A program made the position numbers and the translations under genes. The notes below the pieces were generated by a model. It ran no database searches. It saw only the letters and a list, made by a program, of their open reading frames with translations, and was not told the DNA's origin. A stretch of DNA of 64,000 nucleotides from Ferruginibacter sp. (lineage in GTDB: Bacteria > Bacteroidota > Bacteroidia > Chitinophagales > Chitinophagaceae), in contig JABFQZ010000008.1 in the NCBI GenBank assembly GCA_013141435.1, positions 1-64,000 of the forward strand, given 5' to 3'. This document shows, in pieces, positions 33,412 through 42,729 of this stretch. Positions within the stretch are counted from its first letter, which is position 1. Every line of letters starts with the position of its first letter.

Positions 33412-35850
33412 TTAAAACGGCAATTCCAAAATAGAAGCACTAATGTATGAGTTACTATCTACCACAGTTGGTAAAACTGGTACAATTGAAATATTATGAC
33501 TCCCAGCAACAATACCAGTAATTACTTTAAAATTTGTAGTGAGTGGCATCTGGCTGATGTTTTGAGAAGCAAAGCCTTTTAAAGTAGCTACAATTAAACC
33601 ATCCATATAAATATTGATTGTTAAATTAGCAGGACCACCTGTGGTTTGATAAGCCATAGCAGAAATATTTAACATTAAAGTACCTCCACCACTTGTAAAA
33701 TTGCCAAGGCCAGGATTACCCTGCACATTATTCCAAACTTCTGTTACTTTAAATTTTGATGAAGTAATGTTGGTAGTACTTACATTACTTGTGTTTACAT
33801 TTCCAGCGGTTAATGTACCAGTTACAGTTGCATTTGCAGTAGTAGCAATAGTTCCTGTAGATGCAATGCTATTGGCAGTTAACAAACCATTAATGGTTGT
33901 ATTTCCTGTTGTACTTAATGTTCCTGCAATACTTGCATTGCCCTGTACAGAAAGTTTATTAGCAGGAGTGGTAGTTCCAATGCCTACATTTCCGCCTTCA
34001 TCAATGGTGAACCGCCTATCAGAAGATACACCAAAATGATGTGTAAGTAAATGTAATTTTTGGCTGTAGTTTCCGCCAAGTGTTGTGTTTTCAATTTCCA
34101 TACCTGCTACCTGCAACGTATTATCCATAACACCAATTCTTCTACTTGGCATATTATCCGTCCACATGCCCTGTGCAATATCTCCCCGCAAGTCCAAAGC
34201 ACGCATGGGTTGTGTCGTTCCAATCCCTATATTCGTTGCCCTAAGGGTTCCATTTACATCAAGCTTTACCAGTGGTGTAATATCGCCGATAGCCACATTT
34301 CCAACTGGACTAATTTTTAAATCATTCCATGCAGATAAAGCATAGTTGTGTGCCCCAATAGTTGCCATTCCATTATATAATCCACTTACCACTCTGCTAC
34401 CTGTTTTACCACCTACATTACTGGCTATCCAATTGAATGTACCTAAACCATTGTTTAAACTATTTACATTAAAAGGAGTTGTAAAACTGCTAACTGTACT
34501 ATCTAAACCAATAGCAGCATATCCATTGTTATCCATCCTTATACCCACTTTGGTTCCATTGTTGCTGATGAAATTATTATTTAGGTTAATGGTTTGTATT
34601 GCAGTGTGGTTGCCTAAATTATCACCAGTAGGGCTATATGTTGTTGCTACTATTTTGCCACTGGTATCAACACCCAAAATTTGTGTAGCTGTACCACCAC
34701 CCATTGTATTAATTTTGATATTTGCCACATCCAGCTGGGCATTGGCATTATCCCATTTTAAATATGAAGAAGAAACGATATTTTTTGTACCATTAAAAAA
34801 TGCCAACTCATTAGTTATACCACTACCTCCAATTTTATTATTGAAGATGTTCCAATCAGTAATTGAAAGCAACCCTGTTGTATTGGTATTGGCAATTGCA
34901 GTAGTGCCGGCACCAGACGAACTTCCACCGCCATTACCTACCATAATATAAGAAGGAGTATCCCACTCAATAGTTACTGATGAACTATCTATAGCGTTAG
35001 TGGTAACAAATGGAACTTGAACCGATGGGGAAATAAATTGAGGTCCACCACCAACACCTGCAGGGAAAAAAATTGGTCCATAATTTACAAAATTCGGGCT
35101 ATAAGTCGGACGTGCTCCTCCATTGCCCCCAACTGCTTTTATTATTAAATTGGCAAGAATTGTATCATTTAAATAAATAGAAGTTGACCCTCCTCCCCCT
35201 CCTGTAACTGATGTAGTTGGGTGTGCAAAAGGTGCTCCACCAAAAGGCCCTGAAGAATAATAGTCCCAAGGTATTGTATTACCAGCACCCCCATCAGGTG
35301 TGCCGCCAATAGCTCCATTGGCAATGGAGCCTAATTTTACAATAATGCTGTCACCCGGATTTACATTTAATAATCCAGATACGCTCATACCATTGCTACC
35401 AAAAGCATAAGGTTCAAGACAACAATGAGTTGGAGACGTTACACCCAATCCTCCAGCAGCACCATTAGCAGTAATTTTTATTTTTTTAATACCAGGAGGT
35501 ACTACAAATTTTTGGATGGTATTAGGAGAGATAAATTTTTGTTGATGATGTATAGGTGTGATATCTTTTTGAATAGTTTGTATAAACCAAGTTTTGTAAA
35601 TATTAAAATAAGTATAAACTCCTTGTAATGTGTCCGTTTGAAAAACCTGTAACCCATCGGCAGGGTTTTGAATAGCCAGCCTTTGGGCAATAGTCAATCT
35701 GGGTATTAATAAACCTTTGCTGGCACTTTTAATATCTAGCATGGCGGTGCTATCTGGAGTGTTCGTGCCAATGCCTACGTTTTGAGCTGTAGCAGTGTTG
35801 AAGTTAAAAATGATTATAAAAAAAAGGATTTGGAGATACTTATTTTTCAT
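33412..35850 (-). CDS. Exported glycine-rich protein with tail-fibre-like GIGT repeats
   Basis: This 812-residue protein has a signal peptide ending 'TATAQ', then 'NVGIGTNTPDSTAMLDI', a Gly-rich domain (about 125-320, with 'GGGGSTS' and 'GGAGN') and further repeats ('NIGIGTTQPMRALDLRG', 'NVGIGTTTPANKLSVQG'). A Thr/Asn-rich stalk and a compact beta-rich C-terminal domain follow. GIGT-type repeats are common in phage tail fibres and in Bacteroidota surface proteins. With a signal peptide and no phage genes nearby, a cell-surface fibre or adhesin is likeliest. There is no T9SS domain. Confidence 0.75.
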   Translation of the reverse strand: MKNKYLQILFFIIIFNFNTATAQNVGIGTNTPDSTAMLDIKSASKGLLIPRLTIAQRLAIQNPADGLQVFQTDTLQGVYTYFNIYKTWFIQTIQKDITPIHHQQKFISPNTIQKFVVPPGIKKIKITANGAAGGLGVTSPTHCCLEPYAFGSNGMSVSGLLNVNPGDSIIVKLGSIANGAIGGTPDGGAGNTIPWDYYSSGPFGGAPFAHPTTSVTGGGGGSTSIYLNDTILANLIIKAVGGNGGARPTYSPNFVNYGPIFFPAGVGGGPQFISPSVQVPFVTTNAIDSSSVTIEWDTPSYIMVGNGGGSSSGAGTTAIANTNTTGLLSITDWNIFNNKIGGSGITNELAFFNGTKNIVSSSYLKWDNANAQLDVANIKINTMGGGTATQILGVDTSGKIVATTYSPTGDNLGNHTAIQTINLNNNFISNNGTKVGIRMDNNGYAAIGLDSTVSSFTTPFNVNSLNNGLGTFNWIASNVGGKTGSRVVSGLYNGMATIGAHNYALSAWNDLKISPVGNVAIGDITPLVKLDVNGTLRATNIGIGTTQPMRALDLRGDIAQGMWTDNMPSRRIGVMDNTLQVAGMEIENTTLGGNYSQKLHLLTHHFGVSSDRRFTIDEGGNVGIGTTTPANKLSVQGNASIAGTLSTTGNTTINGLLTANSIASTGTIATTANATVTGTLTAGNVNTSNVSTTNITSSKFKVTEVWNNVQGNPGLGNFTSGGGTLMLNISAMAYQTTGGPANLTINIYMDGLIVATLKGFASQNISQMPLTTNFKVITGIVAGSHNISIVPVLPTVVDSNSYISASILELPF

Positions 35851-35907
35851 TTGAATAATTTTTTCAGTTTAATAAAGCAAGTAGTTTTATATCAATTCAA
35901 TATTTTA

Positions 35908-35949
35908 CCAAAATAATCAGCCACCTTTGAAAAAACAAAGGCAGCCGAT
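35908..35949 (-). terminator. Terminator of the beta-helix gene
   Basis: The segments 35916-35929 and 35936-35949 pair over 14 bp in the minus-strand transcript, including three G-U pairs that would be mismatches on the other strand, with a 6-nt U loop. TATTTT follows. It lies 14 nt past the stop of the gene at 35963-38452. Confidence 0.7.
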
Positions 35950-35962
35950 GTATTTCCCCTAA

Positions 35963-38452
35963 TTAATTTTTAATAAAACGCATGTTTATATTTTCTCCAA
36001 TTATTTGTACTACATATAATCCTGCTTCAAAATTTTCCAAATTAATTGTATTAACATTGGTAACTTTTTGTTGTAATACAATTTGACCAAGGCTATTGGT
36101 GATTTGTAGGATTTCAGAACCTTTCAATTTTATTTTATTTAATCGAACATGTAAAACTTTACTAGATGGATTGGGGTAAATTGAATAATTATTTTCAGTT
36201 ACAAAATCAATTACACGAATGGGTGAGTATGTAAATTGGCCATTTTTATCTATCATTTTTAATTGATAATAATTATTACCTTCTACAGGATTTTTATCAA
36301 CAAAATTGTACGCTTTGTTGGTTATAGTATTTCCATTTGCCAATACATTTCCTATTTTACTAAAATGAACTGCATCAGTACTCCTTTCTATTTCAAAATT
36401 ATGTGTGTTTATTTCTTGCGCTGTTTGCCATTCTAGCAGTGATGTTTGATTGTTTTTTTGAACATTAAAATTTAGTAGCCTAAGTGGCAAAACACTTGTT
36501 TGCGTCTTTACAAAAAAGCCACTAAAGCCAGTTACATCAAATGTTACTTCCCAGCGGTTAAATGTTGCATTCCAAATTATTTTATTATCATCTGGGTTTA
36601 TGGTTATAATTGTACTTGTATAACTAGCAGGTAAGCCAGTACCATCATTACTACTTCCACTTCTTTTTTCTATTAATAAATTGGCTTTATAATTGGCAAC
36701 ATCAGCAGCATTTACTGGCAGCTTAATTGAATTCAGTGCATTAAAATCGGCAAACTCTTGCTGAGTAAAATAAAGTGTGATGGTAGCTGTAACCGTATTA
36801 GGATTGTTATCAGGTGTTATTTCATAATGCCTTTTTACAAATTGAGCAGGTTGTGCAGACTCAATCCAAACTTTTGCTTGGGTAGTATTTTCAAATATTG
36901 GCTGAGCACCACTAGGTTGTAATTTTAATATCGGACAAGGATTTTCGAAATCAGTTACACCAAAAACAAATTTGGTATCCGTTTCATAGCTTTGTGCAAT
37001 TGCTGAAGTATTGTTTTGATATTCATAAGCTCCCATATCTACAGCGGTTGTAAAAATTCTGGCTGCACCAGCAATATCTGTTACAATAGCATTTACAAGT
37101 ACGGCACTATCTTTTGCAGTATTTATTGCTTGGCTGCAAGCTTGTAACCGTAAGCCATCATCGGCTGTACCAACTATTCCATCTGCACCTGTAGGATTGC
37201 TTTCGTTTACAAAAAGTGGATTTACATCACTATTTCCTAAGCCTGCAATCCCATCTTGTGTAAAAGAATAGGTTACAGAATTTATGGCACCTGCTTCATC
37301 AAAAAAATCTCCACCAACATTGTTCCAAAATATACTATTAATCGTTGTTGTTTTTGCGGTTGCTTCTGTGTACACCGCCCCACCATCTGTTGTGGCACTA
37401 TTACCCAAAAATGTACAATTTATTAACACAGTAGTATCTTGCAGGCCGTTATAAATAGCACCGCCTTTATCTGCAGCACTATTGTTATAAAATACACTGT
37501 TAATTATGGTAACCTTATTTTTATTCGACTCATTTCCTATTGCACCTCCATTAGTAGCATTGGCTATGTTGTTGCTAAAAAAGCAATTCAAAATTACAGG
37601 TTCGGAATAAAGTCTGTTTTGAATAGCACTTCCCCCACGGGCAGTATTGTTGTAAAAATTTACTTTATCAAGACTGGGTGAAGAAAATGTACTATTAAAC
37701 AATGCTGCTCCATAACCTGCATTTGCTTTATTATTTGTAAAAGTTACATTAGTCAATTTAGAAGAAGAGAAGTTATCGTTTGCCATGCCGCCGCCATAGC
37801 CATTATTAGCTGAGTTATTGATAAATTCGATATTACTAAAAATAGGCGAACAATTATCATTATATACAGCTGCACCTATTGAATAGCCATCTGTTGCATT
37901 GTCCCGAAATATTATATTTCTTATAGTAGGGGATGCTTTATAATTGTACATTCCGGCACCGGAGCCAAATCTTTTGAGTGAAGAATCCGCATAGCCTCCC
38001 GAAATAGTGAAGCCATCTAAAATAGCGGTATTATCCAAATAGTTATCGTAATTTTCAATTACATGATAACTATTATCCAAACTATCGTTTGCTGCACCGC
38101 AATTGCCACTTAATATAGTAAGGTTGGTGGTAAAGTTTCGTTGGCTCAATAAAGTTTCGGTACCTGCAAAACCGCCGTAAATTGCAACGCCGTATATCAT
38201 TACAAAAGAAATGGTTCTATCATTGAGACCTGGTTTATAAACGCCTGCTTTTACCCATATAACATCACCAGCATTAGACATATTGATCGTATTTTGCAAA
38301 TTCGATTCGGCATTGCTCCAGGAGCTGCCATTACCTAAACCGGCGCCTGTTGGAGTTACATAACGAATTGTTTGCGCTAACAAAGAATGATTTGACCAAA
38401 TTGAAATAAGTAAGAACCCAAGTACTTTAAAATTCATTTTCATGTTTTTCAT
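35963..38452 (-). CDS. Right-handed beta-helix surface protein with T9SS sorting domain
   Basis: This 829-residue secreted protein has a signal peptide (about 1-26, 'WSNHSLLAQ') and the 'ATPTGAG'-like start common before parallel beta-helices ('YVTPTGAGLGNGSSW'). About ten helix turns follow with 'NN.A..GGA..N' motifs as in chlamydial polymorphic outer membrane proteins ('NNSANNGYGGGMAND', 'NSAADKGGAIYNG'). A fibronectin-like region comes next, and a T9SS type A domain ends the protein ('SIYPNPSSKVLHVRLN', 'GLYVVQIIGENINMRFI'). It probably binds polysaccharide or acts as an adhesin; no catalytic site is visible. It is divergent from a LuxR regulator with repeat sequences between. Confidence 0.87.
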   Translation of the reverse strand: MKNMKMNFKVLGFLLISIWSNHSLLAQTIRYVTPTGAGLGNGSSWSNAESNLQNTINMSNAGDVIWVKAGVYKPGLNDRTISFVMIYGVAIYGGFAGTETLLSQRNFTTNLTILSGNCGAANDSLDNSYHVIENYDNYLDNTAILDGFTISGGYADSSLKRFGSGAGMYNYKASPTIRNIIFRDNATDGYSIGAAVYNDNCSPIFSNIEFINNSANNGYGGGMANDNFSSSKLTNVTFTNNKANAGYGAALFNSTFSSPSLDKVNFYNNTARGGSAIQNRLYSEPVILNCFFSNNIANATNGGAIGNESNKNKVTIINSVFYNNSAADKGGAIYNGLQDTTVLINCTFLGNSATTDGGAVYTEATAKTTTINSIFWNNVGGDFFDEAGAINSVTYSFTQDGIAGLGNSDVNPLFVNESNPTGADGIVGTADDGLRLQACSQAINTAKDSAVLVNAIVTDIAGAARIFTTAVDMGAYEYQNNTSAIAQSYETDTKFVFGVTDFENPCPILKLQPSGAQPIFENTTQAKVWIESAQPAQFVKRHYEITPDNNPNTVTATITLYFTQQEFADFNALNSIKLPVNAADVANYKANLLIEKRSGSSNDGTGLPASYTSTIITINPDDNKIIWNATFNRWEVTFDVTGFSGFFVKTQTSVLPLRLLNFNVQKNNQTSLLEWQTAQEINTHNFEIERSTDAVHFSKIGNVLANGNTITNKAYNFVDKNPVEGNNYYQLKMIDKNGQFTYSPIRVIDFVTENNYSIYPNPSSKVLHVRLNKIKLKGSEILQITNSLGQIVLQQKVTNVNTINLENFEAGLYVVQIIGENINMRFIKN

Positions 38453-38508
38453 TTAGAATTTAACTTTAGTAAAATTGGATTATTTTTTTGTAATCATACC
38501 TATACTTT

Positions 38509-38551
38509 GGGGTAGTTCTTTGGGGTTTATAGGGTAGTTTTTAGGGTAGTT
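38509..38551. promoter_or_regulatory. Phased GGGTAGT direct repeats, putative operator
   Basis: GGGTAGT occurs at 38510, 38532 and 38544, with a degenerate GGGGTTT at 38522, so units are 10-12 bp apart, about one helical turn. The array lies in the 169-nt gap between the divergent beta-helix gene and the membrane LuxR gene. The arrangement suggests a binding site for a regulator contacting one DNA face, perhaps the neighbouring LuxR protein. That is inference. Confidence 0.5.
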
Positions 38552-38621
38552 TATATCAAAAGATTACTTGTGCACTTTAAAATCTAAAAAAAATAAATTT
38601 TAAAATTTCTTAACTTTGCTT

Positions 38622-40022
38622 ATGCGTTTTATTTTTGCCGTTGGCTTTTTGTTGTTTTTTTCGTTTGCAAATGGGTTTGATATTGCTGAAACCCAAATTG
38701 ATTTTAAAATGTATTTTGCCAAAACGCAATCCAACAATATTAATTCCTTACATCAAAATAGCTTTTTGTCTTGTGTGAGTACTAATTTTAATAATGGGAT
38801 TAATACTGGTGGCTATTGGTTTAAATTTGATTTTATAAGTAAAGAATTGGAAGCGAAAAAGTTGGTAATTGATATTGCTTCAATCTATACAGATTCTATT
38901 TTCGCATATAAATTACAAGATTCTCTACCTAGTCTTTTTTTTGAAACAAATTTTGGAAGGGCTACAATAAACAAGCACATTTTTAATCGTTATGTGGTAA
39001 TACCGATAACAATTAGCCCTGGAAAATCGAGTTATTATATTTATGCTTATTTTAAATTGGGAGCTCAGTTGCCCATTACTATTTCTACTCAAAAGAAGTT
39101 TGATATTTCCAATACGCACACATTATTGCTGTTAGGTATTTATTATGGCTTTGCTTTAATGGTACTTATTTTAAACCTTTTTTATTTTTTTAATTTTAAG
39201 GACACTGTTTTTTTATACTACAGTTTACTTTTAATTTTTATAACATTAACCATTATGTACGACGATGGTTTTATGTATTTGCTTTTTCCTAGAGCAACAC
39301 ATTATATTTTTATAGAGCCACTAATTCATTTTGTGGTAGCATTGTTGGGTATTATTTTTGCAACTTTTTATTTAAATCTTCAACAATATTTACCAAAGAT
39401 AAAATGGTTGGCAGTTGCTATACTTTTTTATACTTTATTTAGTTTTATATTTTATTTTAAGTACAAAAATTTCCTTTTATATTTATGTGGTGAGTTTGGT
39501 GTTTTTCTTACACTTTGCACATATTGGTTGGCAGGCATTTATTTATTAAAAAAAGAATCGTTTGCAAAATATTTTGTATTGGCATATTCACTTATTTTAA
39601 TAATTTCTACAAGTTATTTTATTGCAACTAAAGCTAATTTTAATTTATTAAATGTATCAGAAGGATGGCTAAAAATTGGTGGAATATTTGAAATGCTAAT
39701 AATTTCGTATGCTGTAGCTATAAGGATGAAAACACTAAGCAATGATAATGATAAAATGAGAGAGGAAATTGAACAATTTACCTTGCAGATAGGAACCTTA
39801 ACTATAAACCAAAAAGAAGAGCAAAAGATTTCTTTGCCTGAAAATGAGCTTACATTGAGAGAACTTGAAATTTTTAAACTTTTAATTACAGGTAAATCTA
39901 ACTCCGAAATTGCTAAAGATGTTTTTCTTTCGGTAAATACCATAAAATACCATACCAAAAATATTTACGAAAAATTAAACATAAAAAACAAGTTAGAAGC
40001 TATTGCAAAATTTAAAAATTAA
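38622..40022 (+). CDS. Membrane-bound LuxR-type regulator with 7TM sensor
   Basis: This 466-residue one-component receptor has a signal sequence, a periplasmic beta-sandwich like 7TMR-DISM extracellular domains (about 20-165), seven predicted membrane helices (about 170-375), a short coiled segment, and a LuxR/GerE helix-turn-helix at the C-terminus. The HTH shows 'ELTLRELEIFKLLITGKSNS' and 'VNTIKYHTKNIYEKL'. It would sense an envelope signal and act on DNA directly from the membrane, with no kinase. I use ATG 38622 because it gives a good signal peptide. A TTG two codons earlier lies within TAACTTTG. It is divergent from the beta-helix gene. Confidence 0.85.
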   Translation: MRFIFAVGFLLFFSFANGFDIAETQIDFKMYFAKTQSNNINSLHQNSFLSCVSTNFNNGINTGGYWFKFDFISKELEAKKLVIDIASIYTDSIFAYKLQDSLPSLFFETNFGRATINKHIFNRYVVIPITISPGKSSYYIYAYFKLGAQLPITISTQKKFDISNTHTLLLLGIYYGFALMVLILNLFYFFNFKDTVFLYYSLLLIFITLTIMYDDGFMYLLFPRATHYIFIEPLIHFVVALLGIIFATFYLNLQQYLPKIKWLAVAILFYTLFSFIFYFKYKNFLLYLCGEFGVFLTLCTYWLAGIYLLKKESFAKYFVLAYSLILIISTSYFIATKANFNLLNVSEGWLKIGGIFEMLIISYAVAIRMKTLSNDNDKMREEIEQFTLQIGTLTINQKEEQKISLPENELTLRELEIFKLLITGKSNSEIAKDVFLSVNTIKYHTKNIYEKLNIKNKLEAIAKFKN

Positions 40023-40070
40023 TTTTTAGTAAGTGCATTGTATAAATAATTACTAATCAACTTCAATTAT

Positions 40071-41027
40071 TTAAAATAAGCCATCTACAAATTGCTTGCC
40101 ATTAAATACCAATAAATCTTCTGCTTTTTCGCCTACACCTATAAATTTTACTGGTATTTTAAACTGATCGGCAATAGCAATAACTACTCCCCCTTTGGCA
40201 GTACCATCTAACTTGGTAATAGTGAGTGCAGTTACTTCTGTAGTAGCAGTAAAATGTTTTGCTTGTTCTAATGCGTTTTGACCTGTGCTACCATCTAGTA
40301 CAAGCATTACTTCATGCGGTGCATTTGGAATAACTTTTTGTATTACTTTTTTAATTTTGCTAAGCTCATCCATAAGATGTGCTTTATTGTGTAGCCTGCC
40401 TGCCGTATCAATTATGATTACATCTGCATTTTTTGATACGCCACTTACTACTGTATCGTAAGCTACCGAAGCAGGGTCGCTTCCCTGCTCTCTTTTAACA
40501 ATAGGCACACCTGTACGTTCACTCCATATTGTAAGTTGCTCTACTGCTGCGGCTCTAAATGTATCGGCAGCACCAAGCAATACCGATTTTCCTGCTTTAG
40601 AAAAATTATGTGCAAGTTTGCCAATTGTAGTAGTTTTACCTACTCCATTTACCCCAACAACTAATATTACATGTGGTTTATTTCCTTGAGGCAATTCGTA
40701 ATTTTGATATGAATTATCCGCTGAAGCCTTTACAAGTAAAGATTCAATTTCTTGTTTTAATATTCCATTAAGTTCTGCTGTATTTAGGTATTTATCTTTT
40801 GCTACCCTTTTTTCTATATTTTCAATAATTTTTACAGTTGTTTCTATGCCTACATCTGCACTTACAAGTGCATCTTCAAGGTTATCGAGCACTTCTTCAT
40901 CTACAGTACTTTTACCTGCAATAGCTTTTGTAATTTTCCCAAAAAAACCTTCCCTAGTTTTTTGCAAACCAGCATCTAAGGTTTCTTGTTGTTGTTTTTT
41001 TCCAAATAATTTATCAAATAAGCCCAT
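40071..41027 (-). CDS. ftsY: Signal recognition particle receptor FtsY
   Basis: FtsY is the SRP-receptor GTPase that docks ribosome-nascent-chain complexes at the inner membrane. The 318-residue protein has the N domain (about 1-95) and G domain with P-loop 'GVNGVGKTTTIGKLA', 'DTFRAAAVEQL', 'DTAGR' and 'TKLDGTAKGG'. It lacks the long acidic A domain of the E. coli protein, as usual in Bacteroidota. The starting 'MGLFDKLFGKKQQQE' provides a membrane-contact helix. It has its own promoter between it and the ribosomal-protein terminator. Confidence 0.96.
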   Translation of the reverse strand: MGLFDKLFGKKQQQETLDAGLQKTREGFFGKITKAIAGKSTVDEEVLDNLEDALVSADVGIETTVKIIENIEKRVAKDKYLNTAELNGILKQEIESLLVKASADNSYQNYELPQGNKPHVILVVGVNGVGKTTTIGKLAHNFSKAGKSVLLGAADTFRAAAVEQLTIWSERTGVPIVKREQGSDPASVAYDTVVSGVSKNADVIIIDTAGRLHNKAHLMDELSKIKKVIQKVIPNAPHEVMLVLDGSTGQNALEQAKHFTATTEVTALTITKLDGTAKGGVVIAIADQFKIPVKFIGVGEKAEDLLVFNGKQFVDGLF

Positions 41028-41048
41028 TTATTATAGTTTATTTTTTTG

Positions 41049-41080
41049 CAAAAGTAACTTTTAAAGTTTAATAATACAAT
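41049..41080 (-). promoter_or_regulatory. Promoter for ftsY
   Basis: The minus strand has ATTG (41080-41077), a 20-nt spacer and TACTTTTG (41056-41049), fitting TTTG-N20-TAnnTTTG with one mismatch at -33. It lies 22 nt before the ftsY ATG and just beyond the terminator of the upstream operon. Confidence 0.6.
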
Positions 41081-41090
41081 TGATATAACT

Positions 41091-41120
41091 AAAAAAGCCA
41101 TTCCAACGTATGGAATAGCT
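41091..41120 (-). terminator. Terminator of the rpmB-rpmG-DUF4295 operon
   Basis: In minus-strand RNA the arms 41120-41111 and 41105-41096 pair over 10 bp with one G-U and a 5-nt loop, followed by five U (41095-41091). The wobble would be a C-A mismatch on the plus strand, so the minus orientation is supported. Confidence 0.85.
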
Positions 41121-41149
41121 CTCTTAAATATATTAAATTTTAATTTTAA

Positions 41150-41320
41150 TTATTTAGCTAAATGCTCTTGTACTTTTTCTTTATGCACAATAGATTCTTT
41201 AAAAGTATATGCACCAGTTTTTGGGCTACGAACTGTACGTATTACTTTTGTCCAGTTTTTTGCGTCTGCTGCTGCTTTGGTATCTTTAATTTTTGAGTTC
41301 TTTGATGCTGCCTTTGCCAT
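41150..41320 (-). CDS. DUF4295 small ribosome-associated protein
   Basis: A 56-residue basic protein beginning 'MAKAASKNSKIKDTK' and ending 'VHKEKVQEHLAK' matches the Bacteroidota DUF4295 family. That family is almost always encoded right after rpmG and is thought to be a ribosomal or ribosome-associated protein. ATG at 41320, stop at 41150. It follows rpmG by 97 nt and precedes the operon terminator. Because of its length it is easily missed. Function is inferred from context. Confidence 0.85.
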   Translation of the reverse strand: MAKAASKNSKIKDTKAAADAKNWTKVIRTVRSPKTGAYTFKESIVHKEKVQEHLAK

Positions 41321-41417
41321 TTTTGTTAATTTTATTAAGTGATAATATGCTAATATGCTAATTTTTGCTTTACAAAAAATAAAATATTTTGCTAAGCAAA
41401 TTTAATAACTAGCTAAA

Positions 41418-41600
41418 TTATTTAATTTCTTTATGTACTGTTACTTTTTTTAATATTGGATTGTATTTTTTCAATTCCAATCTTTCGGTAGTATTTTTTT
41501 TGTTTTTAGTAGTTATATAACGACTAGTACCAGCTACACCGCTAGTTTTATGTTCTGTACATTCCATTATAACTTGTACTCTGTTGCCTTTCTTTGCCAT
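41418..41600 (-). CDS. rpmG: 50S ribosomal protein L33 (bL33)
   Basis: The 60-residue basic protein has '[20 protein letters not shown]' and '[20 protein letters not shown]', the standard bL33 signature. Only one of the zinc-ribbon cysteines is present, so this is the zinc-free (C-minus) form. It lies between rpmB and the DUF4295 gene, all on the minus strand. Confidence 0.96.
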   Translation of the reverse strand: MAKKGNRVQVIMECTEHKTSGVAGTSRYITTKNKKNTTERLELKKYNPILKKVTVHKEIK

Positions 41601-41658
41601 TGTTTTTGTTTATAAATTTGAAAATATTGTAGTAACACAATTTTTTCTAATAATTCAA

Positions 41659-41895
41659 TTAGATTTTTGAACCTGCAGCACGCATTTCTTTTACAGTAGC
41701 GTACAAGCCATTTTTGTTAATAGTACGAATAGCTTCCGAAGAAATTTTCATAACTACCCATTTATCTTCTTCTGCAAGAAAATAACGTTTTGTTTGCAAA
41801 TTTGGTAAAAACCTGCGTTTAGTTTTAATGTTTGAATGAGATACCTTATTTCCTACTATTGGTCTCTTTCCTGTAAGTTCACATACTCTTGCCAT
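41659..41895 (-). CDS. rpmB: 50S ribosomal protein L28 (bL28)
   Basis: The 78-residue protein begins '[20 protein letters not shown]' and continues '[19 protein letters not shown]', typical bL28. It lacks the CxxC pair of zinc-binding variants, having only one Cys near the N-terminus. It is first in the rpmB-rpmG-DUF4295 operon. Confidence 0.97.
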   Translation of the reverse strand: MARVCELTGKRPIVGNKVSHSNIKTKRRFLPNLQTKRYFLAEEDKWVVMKISSEAIRTINKNGLYATVKEMRAAGSKI

Positions 41896-41914
41896 GTCCT
41901 TTATTTTTGGACGG

Positions 41915-41922
41915 CAAAAGTA
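41915..41922 (-). promoter_or_regulatory. -7 promoter element of rpmB operon
   Basis: The minus strand has TACTTTTG (41922-41915), a consensus TAnnTTTG element, 19 nt before the ATG. No good -33 TTTG is found at the expected distance. Confidence 0.5.
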
Positions 41923-42070
41923 ATGAATTTTATTTATAAAATACGTAGAATGTGCAAATATTTTTTAAAATAATGATAATATACTGTAAAGATGTAGTAA
42001 AACCAGTGTAAATTACTATTATTTGTGGTAGAAAAAATTTATATTCAAATATAGTTGCTTAATAAAAGTT

Positions 42071-42706
42071 CTATTTTACAATTCTATAAGTTTTTGTGTT
42101 ACTGCTTTTTTCTATATTATTTGTTTTTCCATAAAAGCCAGTTATCCCTTTGTTTATATTAAATACTATTATAGCCAAAGATATCAACAACAAAACCAAA
42201 GCCCATATCCACCATTTACTTTTTACTTTAGTTTCGTTTACAGCTAAAAATTCTGCCATTGCAGTAGTATTCGTTTGTTTTTCTCCTACTAACATTGTAT
42301 GCGAATCGGTGGGATGTATAACTCTTTCTGCTATTACAGATTGGTAAAAATTTGGATTTAATGCTACCGCTGTAAAAAAAATATTTTCATTTTCATCTTT
42401 ACTAAATTTACCAATAGATGGCAATATAAATTCCTCATTTTTTTGCAGCGAATTAATTTCACTTACAAATAAATCTAATTTTTTAGTTGCCTCGGTAGTA
42501 GTAATATTTTTCATTGAAGCCAAATAATTAACCAATTTATTTGAAGGCTGAGAAGTTTCTGTAAAAACAATTTCATGCTTAGGTGCATGCATTTGTTGCT
42601 CACCAAAAGTGGCAGTAGCTGGTATTATATTTAATGATAGTGTGCCCAAAGTTGGCAATACACATTCGTTATTGCTGTAAAAATAATTGGCTATTAGCTT
42701 TTGCAT
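42071..42706 (-). CDS. HU-CCDC81-domain membrane protein
   Basis: This 211-residue protein has an N-terminal HU-CCDC81 fold (about 1-115, 'VLPTLGTLSLNI', 'EEFILPSIGKFSKDENENIF'). The fold resembles HU, but in Bacteroidota it is linked to the envelope. One transmembrane helix ('WWIWALVLLLISLAIIVF', about 167-184) and a short periplasmic tail follow. Many relatives continue into a SPOR peptidoglycan-binding domain; this one stops before it. It lies 23 nt after the beta-barrel gene and probably shares its transcript. Confidence 0.75.
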   Translation of the reverse strand: MQKLIANYFYSNNECVLPTLGTLSLNIIPATATFGEQQMHAPKHEIVFTETSQPSNKLVNYLASMKNITTTEATKKLDLFVSEINSLQKNEEFILPSIGKFSKDENENIFFTAVALNPNFYQSVIAERVIHPTDSHTMLVGEKQTNTTAMAEFLAVNETKVKSKWWIWALVLLLISLAIIVFNINKGITGFYGKTNNIEKSSNTKTYRIVK

Positions 42707-42729
42707 AATGCAATAATAAAACTAAGTTT

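Noticed and set aside
34346..34951. 201-residue plus-strand ORF opposite the GIGT protein
   Set aside because: Antisense shadow of a Gly/Asn/Thr-rich coding region, with no promoter or protein-like pattern.
33412..35850. Prophage fragment suggested by tail-fibre motifs
   Set aside because: No capsid, terminase, portal, integrase or lysis genes flank it, and it has a secretion signal.
38611..38618. TAACTTTG as promoter of the LuxR gene
   Set aside because: It ends 4 nt before the chosen ATG, so transcription would start inside the coding sequence.
41096..41120. Operator for ftsY in the hairpin upstream of it
   Set aside because: Strand-specific G-U pairing and a minus-strand U-tract mark it as the terminator of the ribosomal-protein operon.
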